DNA of 64,000 bases, taken from the NCBI GenBank assembly GCA_963711595.1, contig CAVQER010000003.1, positions 118,657 through 182,656 of the forward strand, given 5' to 3'. Shown one piece after another: positions 7,593-15,709 of this stretch; within the stretch, counting starts at the first letter, position 1; each line of letters begins with the position of its first letter. The position numbers and the translations under genes were made by a program. Source of the DNA: JAUSIF01 sp963711595 (GTDB lineage Bacteria; Pseudomonadota; Alphaproteobacteria; Rhizobiales; Xanthobacteraceae). The notes under the pieces are model-generated. The model was not told where the DNA came from. It made no database searches and saw only the letters and a list, made by a program, of their open reading frames with translations.

Positions 7593-9290
7593 ATGGATTC
7601 GCCGACCCTGACGTTTGCGCTGGGCGCATTCGGATTTGCCGCGCTGACGCTCGCATTGTTCAAGGCGAAGGCGAGACTCGAGCTTTCACGTGCGAAGCAC
7701 CCTTCCCTCACCGGACATCCTCGGATGTCACGGCGCATCGCGTCGCTCATCCCGTTCTATGAGTACGGCGCCGATCGATTTTTTCGCGCCGACGGAGCGC
7801 CTGACGATGTCGCGGCCCGCCGCGGCGCCGCCTTCGCACGAATGGCGGATGATTTTCGCAGGCGCTTCGCCAAGTCCGCCTGCCAGACGGCCGAAGCGGC
7901 CGCCGCCATCTCCGATCTGGAGTTCACCGAGAGCTATCGAGTGCCGTTTCAATTCAGCCGCATGGTGCGGGAGCATCTCAGCGGCGGGGTCTTCCTGGAG
8001 TTGTCCGGCGGCGTGACCGTCACGGATCTCGACGGCAATACGTTTTACGATCTGACCGGTTCCTACGGCGTCAACGTCTTCGGGTACGACTTCTACAAGG
8101 ACTGCATTACGCGTGCCGAGGAACAGGCTCGCTCGCTTGGACCGGTGCTCGGCGCGTATCACCCGGTGATCGTCTCGAACGTGCGCCGGCTCAAGGAAAT
8201 CTCGGGTCTCGAGGAGGTTTCTTTCCACATGTCCGGCACCGAGGCGGTGATGCAGGCCGTCAGGCTCGCGCGCTATCACACGCGTCGATCGCATCTCGTC
8301 CGCTTCTGCGGCGCCTACCACGGCTGGTGGGGCGACGTGCAGCCAGGGATCGGCAACCCCACGCGCGCTCGTGACACCTACACGCTCAAGGAGATGTCCG
8401 AGGAGTCGCTGCGCGTTCTGCGGACGCGCAACGATATCGCATGCGTCCTCGTCAACCCGCTGCAGGCGCTGCATCCCAACGCGAGCGCACCCGGCGACTC
8501 GGCGCTTGTCGACAGTTCGCGCGCGGCGCGGTTCGACCGCGAAGCCTATGCCGACTGGCTGAAGCAACTTCGCGCCATCTGCGACGAACGCGGGATCGCG
8601 CTGATTTTCGACGAGGTATTCGTCGGCTTCCGCCTCGCGCGCGGCGGGGCGCAGGAGTATTTCAGCGTCCGCGCCGACCTCGTGACCTACGGCAAGACTC
8701 TCGGCGGCGGCCTCCCGGTCGGCGTGCTGTGCGGGAGAAAGGACCTGATGAGGCGTCACCGGCACAACAGGCCTGCAGACATTTGCTTCGCCCGCGGGAC
8801 TTTCAACTCCCACCCTTATGTCATGGCCGCGATGAATCAGTTTCTTGCACGCCTGGATGAGCCCGCCGTGCGCGGCGCCTATGCCGGTCTCGACAAGCTG
8901 TGGGACGGAAGAACAGCCCAACTGAATGCGCAGCTCACCGCTGCGAGTTTGCCCGTGCAAGTCGCAAATCTCTCGTCGATCTGGACCGTGATCTACACGA
9001 AGCCCTCTCGCTACAATTGGATGCTGCAGTACTACCTGCGCGCCGAGGGACTTGCGCTCAGCTGGATCGGCACCGGGCGGCTCATCTTCAGTCTGAACTA
9101 TTCCGATGCCGACTTTGCCGCCGTGTGCGAGCGTTTCGTACGAGCGGCGACGCGAATGCAGAGCGACGGCTGGTGGTGGTCGGACCCGGCAACGACGAAC
9201 AAGTCGATCAAGCGTGCCCTGCTGCGGGAGATGCTCGCGCACCGACTTAAGGGAAGCCAAGCACGCGAGCATCTGCTGAATTCGCGTTGA
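7593..9290 (+). CDS. Membrane-anchored class III aminotransferase (glutamate-1-semialdehyde aminotransferase-like)
   Basis: 565-residue fold-type I PLP enzyme. The catalytic domain begins near residue 115 and has MSGTEAVMQAVRLAR, FCGAYHGWWGD, LIFDEVFVGFR and the PLP lysine in VTYGKTLGGGLPVG (Lys near 368). This resembles glutamate-1-semialdehyde aminomutases, but the protein has about 110 extra N-terminal residues that begin with a hydrophobic segment (LTFALGAFGFAALTLALF), so it is probably tethered to the inner membrane. The neighbours act on lipid head groups. I suggest, as inference only, amination of a lipid head or a membrane-bound carbonyl substrate. ATG 7593 is chosen over TTG 7584; neither has a strong ribosome-binding site. 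Confidence 0.82.
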   Translation: MDSPTLTFALGAFGFAALTLALFKAKARLELSRAKHPSLTGHPRMSRRIASLIPFYEYGADRFFRADGAPDDVAARRGAAFARMADDFRRRFAKSACQTAEAAAAISDLEFTESYRVPFQFSRMVREHLSGGVFLELSGGVTVTDLDGNTFYDLTGSYGVNVFGYDFYKDCITRAEEQARSLGPVLGAYHPVIVSNVRRLKEISGLEEVSFHMSGTEAVMQAVRLARYHTRRSHLVRFCGAYHGWWGDVQPGIGNPTRARDTYTLKEMSEESLRVLRTRNDIACVLVNPLQALHPNASAPGDSALVDSSRAARFDREAYADWLKQLRAICDERGIALIFDEVFVGFRLARGGAQEYFSVRADLVTYGKTLGGGLPVGVLCGRKDLMRRHRHNRPADICFARGTFNSHPYVMAAMNQFLARLDEPAVRGAYAGLDKLWDGRTAQLNAQLTAASLPVQVANLSSIWTVIYTKPSRYNWMLQYYLRAEGLALSWIGTGRLIFSLNYSDADFAAVCERFVRAATRMQSDGWWWSDPATTNKSIKRALLREMLAHRLKGSQAREHLLNSR

Positions 9291-9296
9291 CCGAAC

Positions 9297-9905
9297 TCAG
9301 ATGTGCTTCTTTCCCTCGCCCGGATCGATCAATTCGCCGCGCAGCAGGTGCAGCGGAGCCTTGTAGTAGAGTTTGATATCGTGAAACGGGTCGGTGAGGA
9401 TTTTCGTCGCCCAGACTAGACCGGTCTGCACGTCAAAGAGGAAGAATAGCTGGATGGTGCGGAACACCAGTCCGGCGAGGCCCAGTGCGAGCCAGATCTT
9501 CGCGGTGTGCCGGATGAATTCACCGAGGCCGAAGTAAGGTTCGAAGATTCCGAAGACTGTCGGATCGACGAGAAGCACGAGGGGCGAAAGTGCCCAGATC
9601 GTCAGCAGGACCACCTTGCGCTGCAGATTGTACCCGAGCTTGATCTCTTCCTTGTGCTCGTGAGTCGCATCGTTGATGTGGTCGTAGCCCTTGGGCTCGA
9701 AGAAGAAGTGCCCGGCTTGGCGCGTGGTCATCGCAACCAGCCACCCGACGAGCGCCGCAAGCGCCGGATCCCAAAAAACCAGGATGTAGGCGCACAGGAA
9801 GCTGATCGCACTGACGAGGTGCAGCGACTGATTGATCCGGCTGTGATGGTAATAGCGATGATCATCCCAGCGTTGTTCGCGAAGCGCTTCTCTAAATCCA
9901 TGCAT
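9297..9905 (-). CDS. Mpo1-like (DUF962-type) multi-pass membrane protein
   Basis: 202-residue membrane protein with about four hydrophobic spans (SLHLVSAISFLCAYILVFW, LAALVGWLVAM, VVLLTIWALSPLVLLV, IWLALGLAGLVFR). Conserved polar residues sit between them: YYHHSRINQ, HFFFEPKGYDHIN and HEHKEE. The histidine pattern near the membrane surface recalls the Mpo1/YGL010w family, whose yeast member is a metal-dependent dioxygenase acting on 2-hydroxy fatty acids. Similarity is judged by eye, so the family call is moderate. It shares strand with PmtA and lies among lipid genes. The ATG is preceded by AAAGAGGTCTGCC. Confidence 0.55.
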   Translation of the reverse strand: MHGFREALREQRWDDHRYYHHSRINQSLHLVSAISFLCAYILVFWDPALAALVGWLVAMTTRQAGHFFFEPKGYDHINDATHEHKEEIKLGYNLQRKVVLLTIWALSPLVLLVDPTVFGIFEPYFGLGEFIRHTAKIWLALGLAGLVFRTIQLFFLFDVQTGLVWATKILTDPFHDIKLYYKAPLHLLRGELIDPGEGKKHI

Positions 9906-10015
9906 GGCAGACCTCTTTCGTGGCTCCGAAGCCGAGTATTACGATTCGACGAACGGGATATGACGGCCGGCGCGATCTCGGCGGACTCGCGACCGGATGC
10001 GGGTGAGGCAGCGGC

Positions 10016-10678
10016 TCAGTTCGCTATGGCGGTGTCTTTGCGGAAGCGAATGAGCGAGAAGTGGCCAAGCGGCGGCATCGGCCGTCTTTCCACGAGCCGG
10101 ACGCCTGGCGTGCGTGCGGCCCATTCGACGTAACGTTCCCAAGCGAAATCGGTCCGCCAGCCGAGCTTTCTCGCGGCCGGCGCGAACCAGTGCTCGAGCG
10201 AGCGGCGCACACCCGTCTCAGCCCCTACTCGGCTCATGAGAATGATTTCGCCGCCCGGCTTCAGCACGCGGGCAAACTCATCAAGCGTGCCCTCGGGGTC
10301 GGGAACCGTCGTGACGACGTACTGCGCGACGACGACATCAAACGAGTTGTCCGAGAACTCGAGGCGCTTCGCGTCCATCACCGCGAGTCCTTCGACGTGC
10401 GTGAGCGAAAGATCCTCGACGCGGCGCCTCGCCTTGCGCAGCATCTTGTCCGAGATGTCGACGCCGACGATGCGGTTCTCGGGCGAATAGTCGGGCAGCG
10501 ATATTCCGGTGCCGATGCCGACCTCCAGAATCCGGCCGCCGATCCGCTCAGCCGCGGCGATCGCGGCCTTGCGGCCCGGATCGAAAACGCTGCCGAAAAC
10601 AAGGTCGTAGACGGGAGCCCAACGGTCGTACGCCTTCGCTACTTTTCCTTTATCCAAAGTGTCCACCAGAGCTTGCAT
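10016..10678 (-). CDS. pmtA: Phosphatidylethanolamine N-methyltransferase, Rhodobacter type
   Basis: 220-residue SAM-dependent methyltransferase. It has AYDRWAPVYDLVFGSVF near the N-terminus, the SAM motif LEVGIGTGISLP at about residues 48-59, and VVVAQYVVTTVPDPE. The opening segment is typical of the UbiE-like, Rhodobacter-type PmtA that makes phosphatidylcholine by three methylations of phosphatidylethanolamine. A phosphatidylserine decarboxylase 2.5 kb away would supply that substrate. The start is ATG at 10676-10678 with AAAGGAA upstream. An in-frame extension to 10888 lacks methyltransferase sequence and overlaps the glycosyltransferase gene, so I reject it. Confidence 0.82.
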   Translation of the reverse strand: MQALVDTLDKGKVAKAYDRWAPVYDLVFGSVFDPGRKAAIAAAERIGGRILEVGIGTGISLPDYSPENRIVGVDISDKMLRKARRRVEDLSLTHVEGLAVMDAKRLEFSDNSFDVVVAQYVVTTVPDPEGTLDEFARVLKPGGEIILMSRVGAETGVRRSLEHWFAPAARKLGWRTDFAWERYVEWAARTPGVRLVERRPMPPLGHFSLIRFRKDTAIAN

Positions 10679-10691
10679 ATTCAGATTCCTT

Positions 10692-11755
10692 TCAGGCCCC
10701 GAAACTAGTCGCGGCGCCGGCGACCGCCAAAGCCGCATGAGACCTCGGTGAGCGGCCGATCTGTATCGGTCGCAAATTGTCGATGAACTGGCGCGCGCTG
10801 TTTTCCCAGGAGTGGCTGAGAGCGAACGCGCGGCAGTGTGCGCGCGACAGCGAAAGCGCCAGCAGGCACGCGGCACGCAGGTCGTCACTCAACACGCCGA
10901 CCGGATTCCCGCCTATCACGTCCTTCGGCCCGGTGACTGGAAACGCTGCAACGGGCGTGCCGCAGGCGAGCGCTTCGAGTTGCACGAGCCCGAAGGTGTC
11001 CGTGCGGCTCGGGAAGACGAAGACGTCGGCGGCAGCCAAATGTGCGGCGAGCGCGGGGCCGTTGAGCAGGCCGGTGAAGTACGCATCGGGAAACTGGCGA
11101 CGCAGTTCGCCTTCCTCAGGTCCTTCGCCGACGACCACCTTCGATCCGGGCAAGTCCAGCGACAGGAACGCGGGGAGATTTTTTCGACCGAGACGCGGCC
11201 CGCGGTCATGAAGATCGGGCGCGGCAAAGCGAGATCGACGGCGGGTGTCGGCTGAAACAGATTTGTATCCACTCCCCGCGTCCACTTGCCGAGGCGCTGA
11301 AAGCCGCGGCCACCAAGTTCAGATGCGAGAGAGCCGGTTGAAACCATCGTCACCGACGCCGGCGCGTGGAACCGGCGCAACGCCGCGTAGGTCCAGGCTT
11401 CCGGAATCGCGAAGCGGCTGGAAATGTATTCGGGGAACCGAGTTGTGTACGACGTCGTGAAGCGCAAGCCCCGCTTTACGCAAAAGGCGCGGACCATGAA
11501 GCCGATCGTGCCTTCGGTCGCGATGTGAATGGCGGCCGGCTCGATCGTCTCAATTCGCCGAGCGATTTCGCGGGGGCTCGGAAGCGCCAACCGCACCGCG
11601 GGATATGTCGGGCACGGGATCGAACCGAATCCTTCGGGCGACAGAAATTCGATCTCGACGCCAAGGGAACGCGCGCTCCGTGCAAGTGCCGTCAGGGTGC
11701 GGACCACCCCATTGACTTGCGGGTGCCAGGCATCCGTCGCGACGAGGACGCGCAT
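10692..11755 (-). CDS. GT4-family glycosyltransferase, frameshifted
   Basis: Glycosyltransferase of the GT4/GT-B fold, like mannosyl- and glucuronosyl-transferases that decorate lipids. The N-terminal half starts MRVLVATDAWHPQVNGVVRT, the usual acceptor-domain opening, and runs to GRVSVEK. The C-terminal half (NLPAFLSLDLPGSKVVVGEG, PSRTDTFGLVQLEALACGTP) is in another frame. One extra A in the A6 run (T run 11179-11184 on plus) joins them into a 355-residue protein of normal length. Related enzymes in Agrobacterium make glucuronosyl diacylglycerol, often beside an LpxH-like phosphatase; a glycolipid role fits but is inferred. ATG 11753-11755 is preferred over the TTG just before it. Confidence 0.82.
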
Positions 11756-11903
11756 CAACGGGTCGGGCCTCTGCGGCCGAACGCGTCAGACGCGTCTGTG
11801 ACAACAAGATGAATCAGAACCATGCTTGCTCGCGCGCGAACTGATTCGCGTGCGTCAAGAAAACGGATTTACGTTTCAGCTTGATGACACAGTTGGATTG
11901 CAG

Positions 11904-13820
11904 CTAAGCCGCGTCTGCAGAGGGACGGGCGTCCCGCCAAAACTTGACGATGCGCAGATAAGATTGCGCAATCTCGCTAACGGCGTCCGCGTCAGCGACG
12001 GTGCCGCCGAACCATCGTTGCGCGGTCGGCCAGAATATCGTCCGGCCGACGGCAAAACCCCGCACTGTCGGCTCGGACGAAGCGGCGGCAAACGCCTTGC
12101 GCAGTTCATGCTCGGGCGCGTCCAGCCCGAGCAGCATCACGCCGCGCGCATGTGGATCGTGCGCGCGCACGAGATCGCCGATCTGCTGCCAGGTTTTTGC
12201 ACTCGGGGATGGAGGCAATTTCCACCAGTCCGGCGTGAGGCCAATGGAGTAGAGACGCTGCAAGGCGGCAATAATCAAATCATCGGCCGCGCCTGGCGGC
12301 GGCACGAGCTCGAGCATCCATTCCCGGCCTGTCGCGTCCGCCGCATGCTCCAGCTGCAGCAGTGCGTTCTCCTGCTTCGCCCGTAGATCCTCCGGATCGG
12401 AAGGGTCGTAGATCGCCAGGCACTTCGCGACATGCTCGGTCGGCCAGGATCGCAGCGTGATCCCCGGCCCCGCAGGGTCGTCGAAAGCCAGCGGACGGCT
12501 CCCGGGGCGCTCAACCGGGCGGCCGATCCACATTCCAGAGCCGGTGAGCCGGTCGAGAACGTCGCGGCCGTATCGATCATCGACGATCGCGCCGCTCGAC
12601 GCTTCGTCCCGGGAGACCTCGATTACGGCTCGCCCAATGAGTTGCTTGAAGCTCGCGATGCGGGCGGCGGGCGCGCCTGTGCGCACACAAAGTTCTTCGA
12701 ACTGACGGCGATGATCGAACGCAAGCGCGAGCACTTCGCGATGGTTTCCTCGGCGTGTCGTGGTGCGGTGCAGATGCTGGATGCGGGCGTCCGCGTGAAT
12801 GTCGCGCCGCAAGTCCTTGCGCGCCATAAATTCATCCAGTTCCGGCTTCGTCGGCATGGCGGGCGCACAGCCGTGACGGGATACGACGAGCGCGCCGCAT
12901 GCGTTCGCGATCCGGCCGGAGTCGCGCCAATCCTTGCCGCGCAGCCAGCCGAACAACAGTCCTGCCATGAACCCATCGCCGGCGCCGAGCACGTTGAAGA
13001 CCTCGACCGGGAAACCCGGGCAGTCGATCGCCTGTTCGAGGCTCGCCGGGATCGGCCCATCGAAGATGCTTGCGCCGGATTCGCCGCGCTTCACCACCAG
13101 CACCGCGCGGGTGAGCGCTCGCAGGCGGCGAAGCGCCTTCAGTGTGTCCGCTGCGCCACCGGCGATATGAATTTCCTCTTCGGTGCCGACGATGAGGTCG
13201 CACTCCGGAACGACCGTTTGAAGCTGCTCGGTGACCGGGGAAGAAGAAACGAAACGGATTTCCCCTTCACCGCGCCCGGTGAGACCCCACAGGACCGGGC
13301 GGTAATCGATGTCGAGCACGACCTTCGTTCCGGCGGCTCGCGCTGCTGCGATTGCAGCGCGACTCGCGCCCAGCACCTTTGGGGTCGAGAGGTGCGTCCC
13401 GGTAATCACGAGCGCACGAGACCGCGCAATGAAATCCGCATTGATGTCGGAAGCTTCGAGCGCCATGTCGGCGCAATTCTCGCGATAAAAGATCAGTGGA
13501 AACGTTTTTTGGTCGCGGATGCCGAGGACGACGAGCGCCGTCAGCCGCGCGCGATCCGTCGCGACCTGCGAGACATCGACACCCTCCGCGGCAAGTGTCT
13601 CGCGGACGAACCGTCCCATGTGGTCGTCGCCGACTCTGGTGATGATCGCAGCATTCAGTCCCAGTCGCGACGCGCCCACCGCGATGTTGGCGGGACACCC
13701 TCCCAGGTACTTGGCGAAGCTCGCCATGTCTTCGAGCCGGCCGCCCACCTGCTCGCCGTATAGGTCGACCGCAGCGCGGCCGAGCGTAACGAGATCGAGC
13801 GAAGGCTCGCGCGCGTTCAT
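11904..13820 (-). CDS. iolC: Bifunctional 5-dehydro-2-deoxygluconokinase / DUF2090 aldolase
   Basis: 638-residue fusion. Residues 1-315 are a PfkB-type kinase: GRAAVDLYGEQVGGRLED, the glycine-rich GGCPANIAVGASRLG, and the catalytic NVLGAGDGFMAGLL where the Asp of GAGD is the family base. Residues 350-630 are DUF2090 (LALAFDHRRQFE, LVPPPGAADDL, FAVGRTIFWPTAQ). This pair is annotated elsewhere as kinase plus 5-dehydro-2-deoxyphosphogluconate aldolase of myo-inositol catabolism, yielding dihydroxyacetone phosphate and malonate semialdehyde. None of iolB, D, E or G lies in the window. The ATG overlaps the stop of the RpiR gene (13817-13820), so the two are coupled. Confidence 0.88.
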   Translation of the reverse strand: MNAREPSLDLVTLGRAAVDLYGEQVGGRLEDMASFAKYLGGCPANIAVGASRLGLNAAIITRVGDDHMGRFVRETLAAEGVDVSQVATDRARLTALVVLGIRDQKTFPLIFYRENCADMALEASDINADFIARSRALVITGTHLSTPKVLGASRAAIAAARAAGTKVVLDIDYRPVLWGLTGRGEGEIRFVSSSPVTEQLQTVVPECDLIVGTEEEIHIAGGAADTLKALRRLRALTRAVLVVKRGESGASIFDGPIPASLEQAIDCPGFPVEVFNVLGAGDGFMAGLLFGWLRGKDWRDSGRIANACGALVVSRHGCAPAMPTKPELDEFMARKDLRRDIHADARIQHLHRTTTRRGNHREVLALAFDHRRQFEELCVRTGAPAARIASFKQLIGRAVIEVSRDEASSGAIVDDRYGRDVLDRLTGSGMWIGRPVERPGSRPLAFDDPAGPGITLRSWPTEHVAKCLAIYDPSDPEDLRAKQENALLQLEHAADATGREWMLELVPPPGAADDLIIAALQRLYSIGLTPDWWKLPPSPSAKTWQQIGDLVRAHDPHARGVMLLGLDAPEHELRKAFAAASSEPTVRGFAVGRTIFWPTAQRWFGGTVADADAVSEIAQSYLRIVKFWRDARPSADAA

Positions 13821-14662
13821 GACCGATTCCGATTTCCGGTCAGATGGTGGCCGAGCGCGATCACGAGTGTTTGCGCGAGTGCGATTGGGGCCACGAGGGA
13901 TCGGAACGCGCGGCTCGGATCGCTGCGAATCTCGAACGAGATCTTCGCGGGCCCCGCAATCGGACTGAGCGGGCCATCGGTCACGGCAATCACGGGGACG
14001 CCTCGCTTCGCCGCGGAGTCCACGACCGCGACCACGTCCGGCGAGTAGTCGCGAAAGCTTATCGCTATCAGCACGTCATCCGACGTCGCCATCGTTCCGA
14101 CGATCCGCGTCAATCCCCCGACGCCATCATTGAGATGCGCGCGCAACTCCAGGCGGCCGAGTGCGTAGGCGAGATAGTGAGCAACCGGAAACGATCTGCC
14201 TTGCGCGACAACATAAATTGTTTGCGCGTTGGCGACGAGATCGACCGCGCGCTGAATCAGCCGGGGCTCGATGGTGCGACCGAGCTCTTCGAGTGCGGCC
14301 GTATCGCCCGCGACCTCGCGCATGAGAAGGGTGCTCGCATCGGTTGCCACTGCGCGCCGCTTGCTCGATTGCGCCGCAGCAAAACGCGCGCGGTAGCCGG
14401 GCGAAACCTCGGCGACAAGACGCGAGCGGAAGATGCGCTGCATCTCGGAAAAGCCTTCGTAGCCGAATGCGTTGGCAAAGCGCACGATGCTCGACGGCTG
14501 GACGCCGATCGTGCTGGCCAAGGCGGAGACTGTATTCAGCGCCACCTCGTTCGGCTGCTCCACCGCAAAAACGGCAATGCGCTGCAGCCGGTCCGACAGC
14601 TCGTCGTGACGCCGGGAAATGGCCTCGCGCAGGTCGTCATAGGTGCTCGGCGCCGCGGTCAT
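13817..14662 (-). CDS. RpiR/MurR-family regulator with SIS domain
   Basis: 281-residue sugar-phosphate-responsive regulator. The N-terminal HTH_6 region has VSALASTIGVQPSSIVRFAN near residues 43-62. The C-terminal SIS domain (about 130-260) contains IYVVAQGRSFPVAHYLAY and VLIAISFRDYSPDVVAV. Family members bind phosphorylated sugars through the SIS domain and control the adjacent catabolic genes. It is the first gene of the minus-strand pair with iolC and starts 100 bp from the divergent oxidoreductase/transport operon. Two AT-rich palindromes in that gap are likely operators. By position it probably controls both directions. Confidence 0.9.
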   Translation of the reverse strand: MTAAPSTYDDLREAISRRHDELSDRLQRIAVFAVEQPNEVALNTVSALASTIGVQPSSIVRFANAFGYEGFSEMQRIFRSRLVAEVSPGYRARFAAAQSSKRRAVATDASTLLMREVAGDTAALEELGRTIEPRLIQRAVDLVANAQTIYVVAQGRSFPVAHYLAYALGRLELRAHLNDGVGGLTRIVGTMATSDDVLIAISFRDYSPDVVAVVDSAAKRGVPVIAVTDGPLSPIAGPAKISFEIRSDPSRAFRSLVAPIALAQTLVIALGHHLTGNRNRS

Positions 14663-14700
14663 CGCTCGAAACCTACTGCAAATTGGCCTTTACAGGGGTC

Positions 14701-14718
14701 ATAGAACATGTATTCTAT
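14701..14718. promoter_or_regulatory. Palindromic operator A for the RpiR regulator
   Basis: ATAGAACATGTATTCTAT has perfect 6-bp arms (ATAGAA/TTCTAT) around CATGTA. It lies in the 100-bp gap between the divergent RpiR and oxidoreductase genes. The half site TATTCTAT recurs in operator B. Confidence 0.6.
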
Positions 14719-14731
14719 TTTTTCAAGGAAG

Positions 14732-14745
14732 AGAATAAATATTCT
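14732..14745. promoter_or_regulatory. Palindromic operator B for the RpiR regulator
   Basis: AGAATAAATATTCT is an inverted repeat (AGAAT/ATTCT) ending in TATTCTATA, matching the half site of operator A. It sits 18 bp before the ATG of the oxidoreductase at 14763, so binding would overlap the start of that transcript. Confidence 0.6.
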
Positions 14746-14762
14746 ATAGGGGATGGAGCGCG

Positions 14763-15665
14763 ATGCAGGTCGGGTTCATCGGCGTCGGCATGATGGGTCA
14801 TGGCATGGCGAAGAACCTCGTCGAAAAGGGGTTCAACGTCGCCGTGCTCGGCCACAAGAACCGGAAGCCGGTTGAAGACCTCGTGCAACGCGGAGCGCGC
14901 GAGGCGCGCGACCCGGCCGATGCCGCCGCCAGCGCGGAGATCATTTTTCTTTGCGTCACCGGATCACCCCAGGTGGAGGAAATCGTCTACGGGGCACGCG
15001 GCCTCCGCAGCGCGACCAAGTCCGGACAAATCATCGTCGATTGCTCGACAAGTGAGCCGACCTCGACCGACCGCATCCGCGAAGATTTCGCGAAGGACGG
15101 CATCGCCTTCGTCGATGCGCCGCTCGCGCGCACGCCGAAGGAGGCTGAGCTCGGCAAGCTCAACGTCATGGTCGGCGCAGAGCCCGACGTGTTTGCGCGA
15201 ATCAAGCCGGCGCTCGAAGCCTTCGCCGAAAACATCTTTCATGTGGGCGGGCCCGGCCGCGGCCATGTGCTGAAGCTGCTCAACAATTTTCTCGCCCTGG
15301 GCCAGGCCGCTCTCATTGCGGAAGTGCTCGTCGCTGGCGCCCGCGCGGGCGCGGATCTCGAGCAACTCTACAAGGTCGTGAGCGTCGGCGGCGCGAACAG
15401 CGGCATCTTCCAGATGCTCGTTCCCAATATCCTGAAGGGCGACGACGGCGGCCTGCCCTTTCTCCTGCGCCTCGCGCAGAAGGATCTCCGTTACTACACG
15501 CATCTCACCGAGGCGTTGGGTTTGCCGAGCCAGCTCGGCGAGAGCGTGCACCAGGCATACGTACAGGCATCTGCGCTCGGCTACGGCGACCGCATGGTCG
15601 GCGGCCTGATCCGCGCGCAAGAGCAAATCACTGGGACCAAAATCAAGACGAGCGCGGCCGGCTGA
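14763..15665 (+). CDS. 3-hydroxyisobutyrate / 2-hydroxy-3-oxopropionate dehydrogenase-family enzyme
   Basis: 300-residue NAD(P)-dependent beta-hydroxyacid dehydrogenase. The Rossmann motif GFIGVGMMGHGMAKNL is at residues 4-19, the substrate motif DAPLARTPKEAELG near 118, and the catalytic lysine in GHVLKLLNN near 170. It is the right length for the family. It may reduce or oxidise a short semialdehyde, and malonate semialdehyde from the IolC-DUF2090 product is one candidate. It leads a plus-strand operon that continues into an ABC transporter 44 bp downstream. Substrate assignment is inference. Confidence 0.88.
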   Translation: MQVGFIGVGMMGHGMAKNLVEKGFNVAVLGHKNRKPVEDLVQRGAREARDPADAAASAEIIFLCVTGSPQVEEIVYGARGLRSATKSGQIIVDCSTSEPTSTDRIREDFAKDGIAFVDAPLARTPKEAELGKLNVMVGAEPDVFARIKPALEAFAENIFHVGGPGRGHVLKLLNNFLALGQAALIAEVLVAGARAGADLEQLYKVVSVGGANSGIFQMLVPNILKGDDGGLPFLLRLAQKDLRYYTHLTEALGLPSQLGESVHQAYVQASALGYGDRMVGGLIRAQEQITGTKIKTSAAG

Positions 15666-15709
15666 TCGCCGGAGAGCAAGCGCTCCAGAAACCAAAGGAG
15701 GGAATCGCC

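Noticed and set aside
7728..9272. 514-codon minus-strand open frame opposite the aminotransferase gene
   Set aside because: The plus strand has all aminotransferase motifs; the minus frame is Arg/His-rich shadow sequence.
12432..13763. 443-codon plus-strand open frame opposite iolC
   Set aside because: Shadow of the kinase/DUF2090 gene in a high-GC region.
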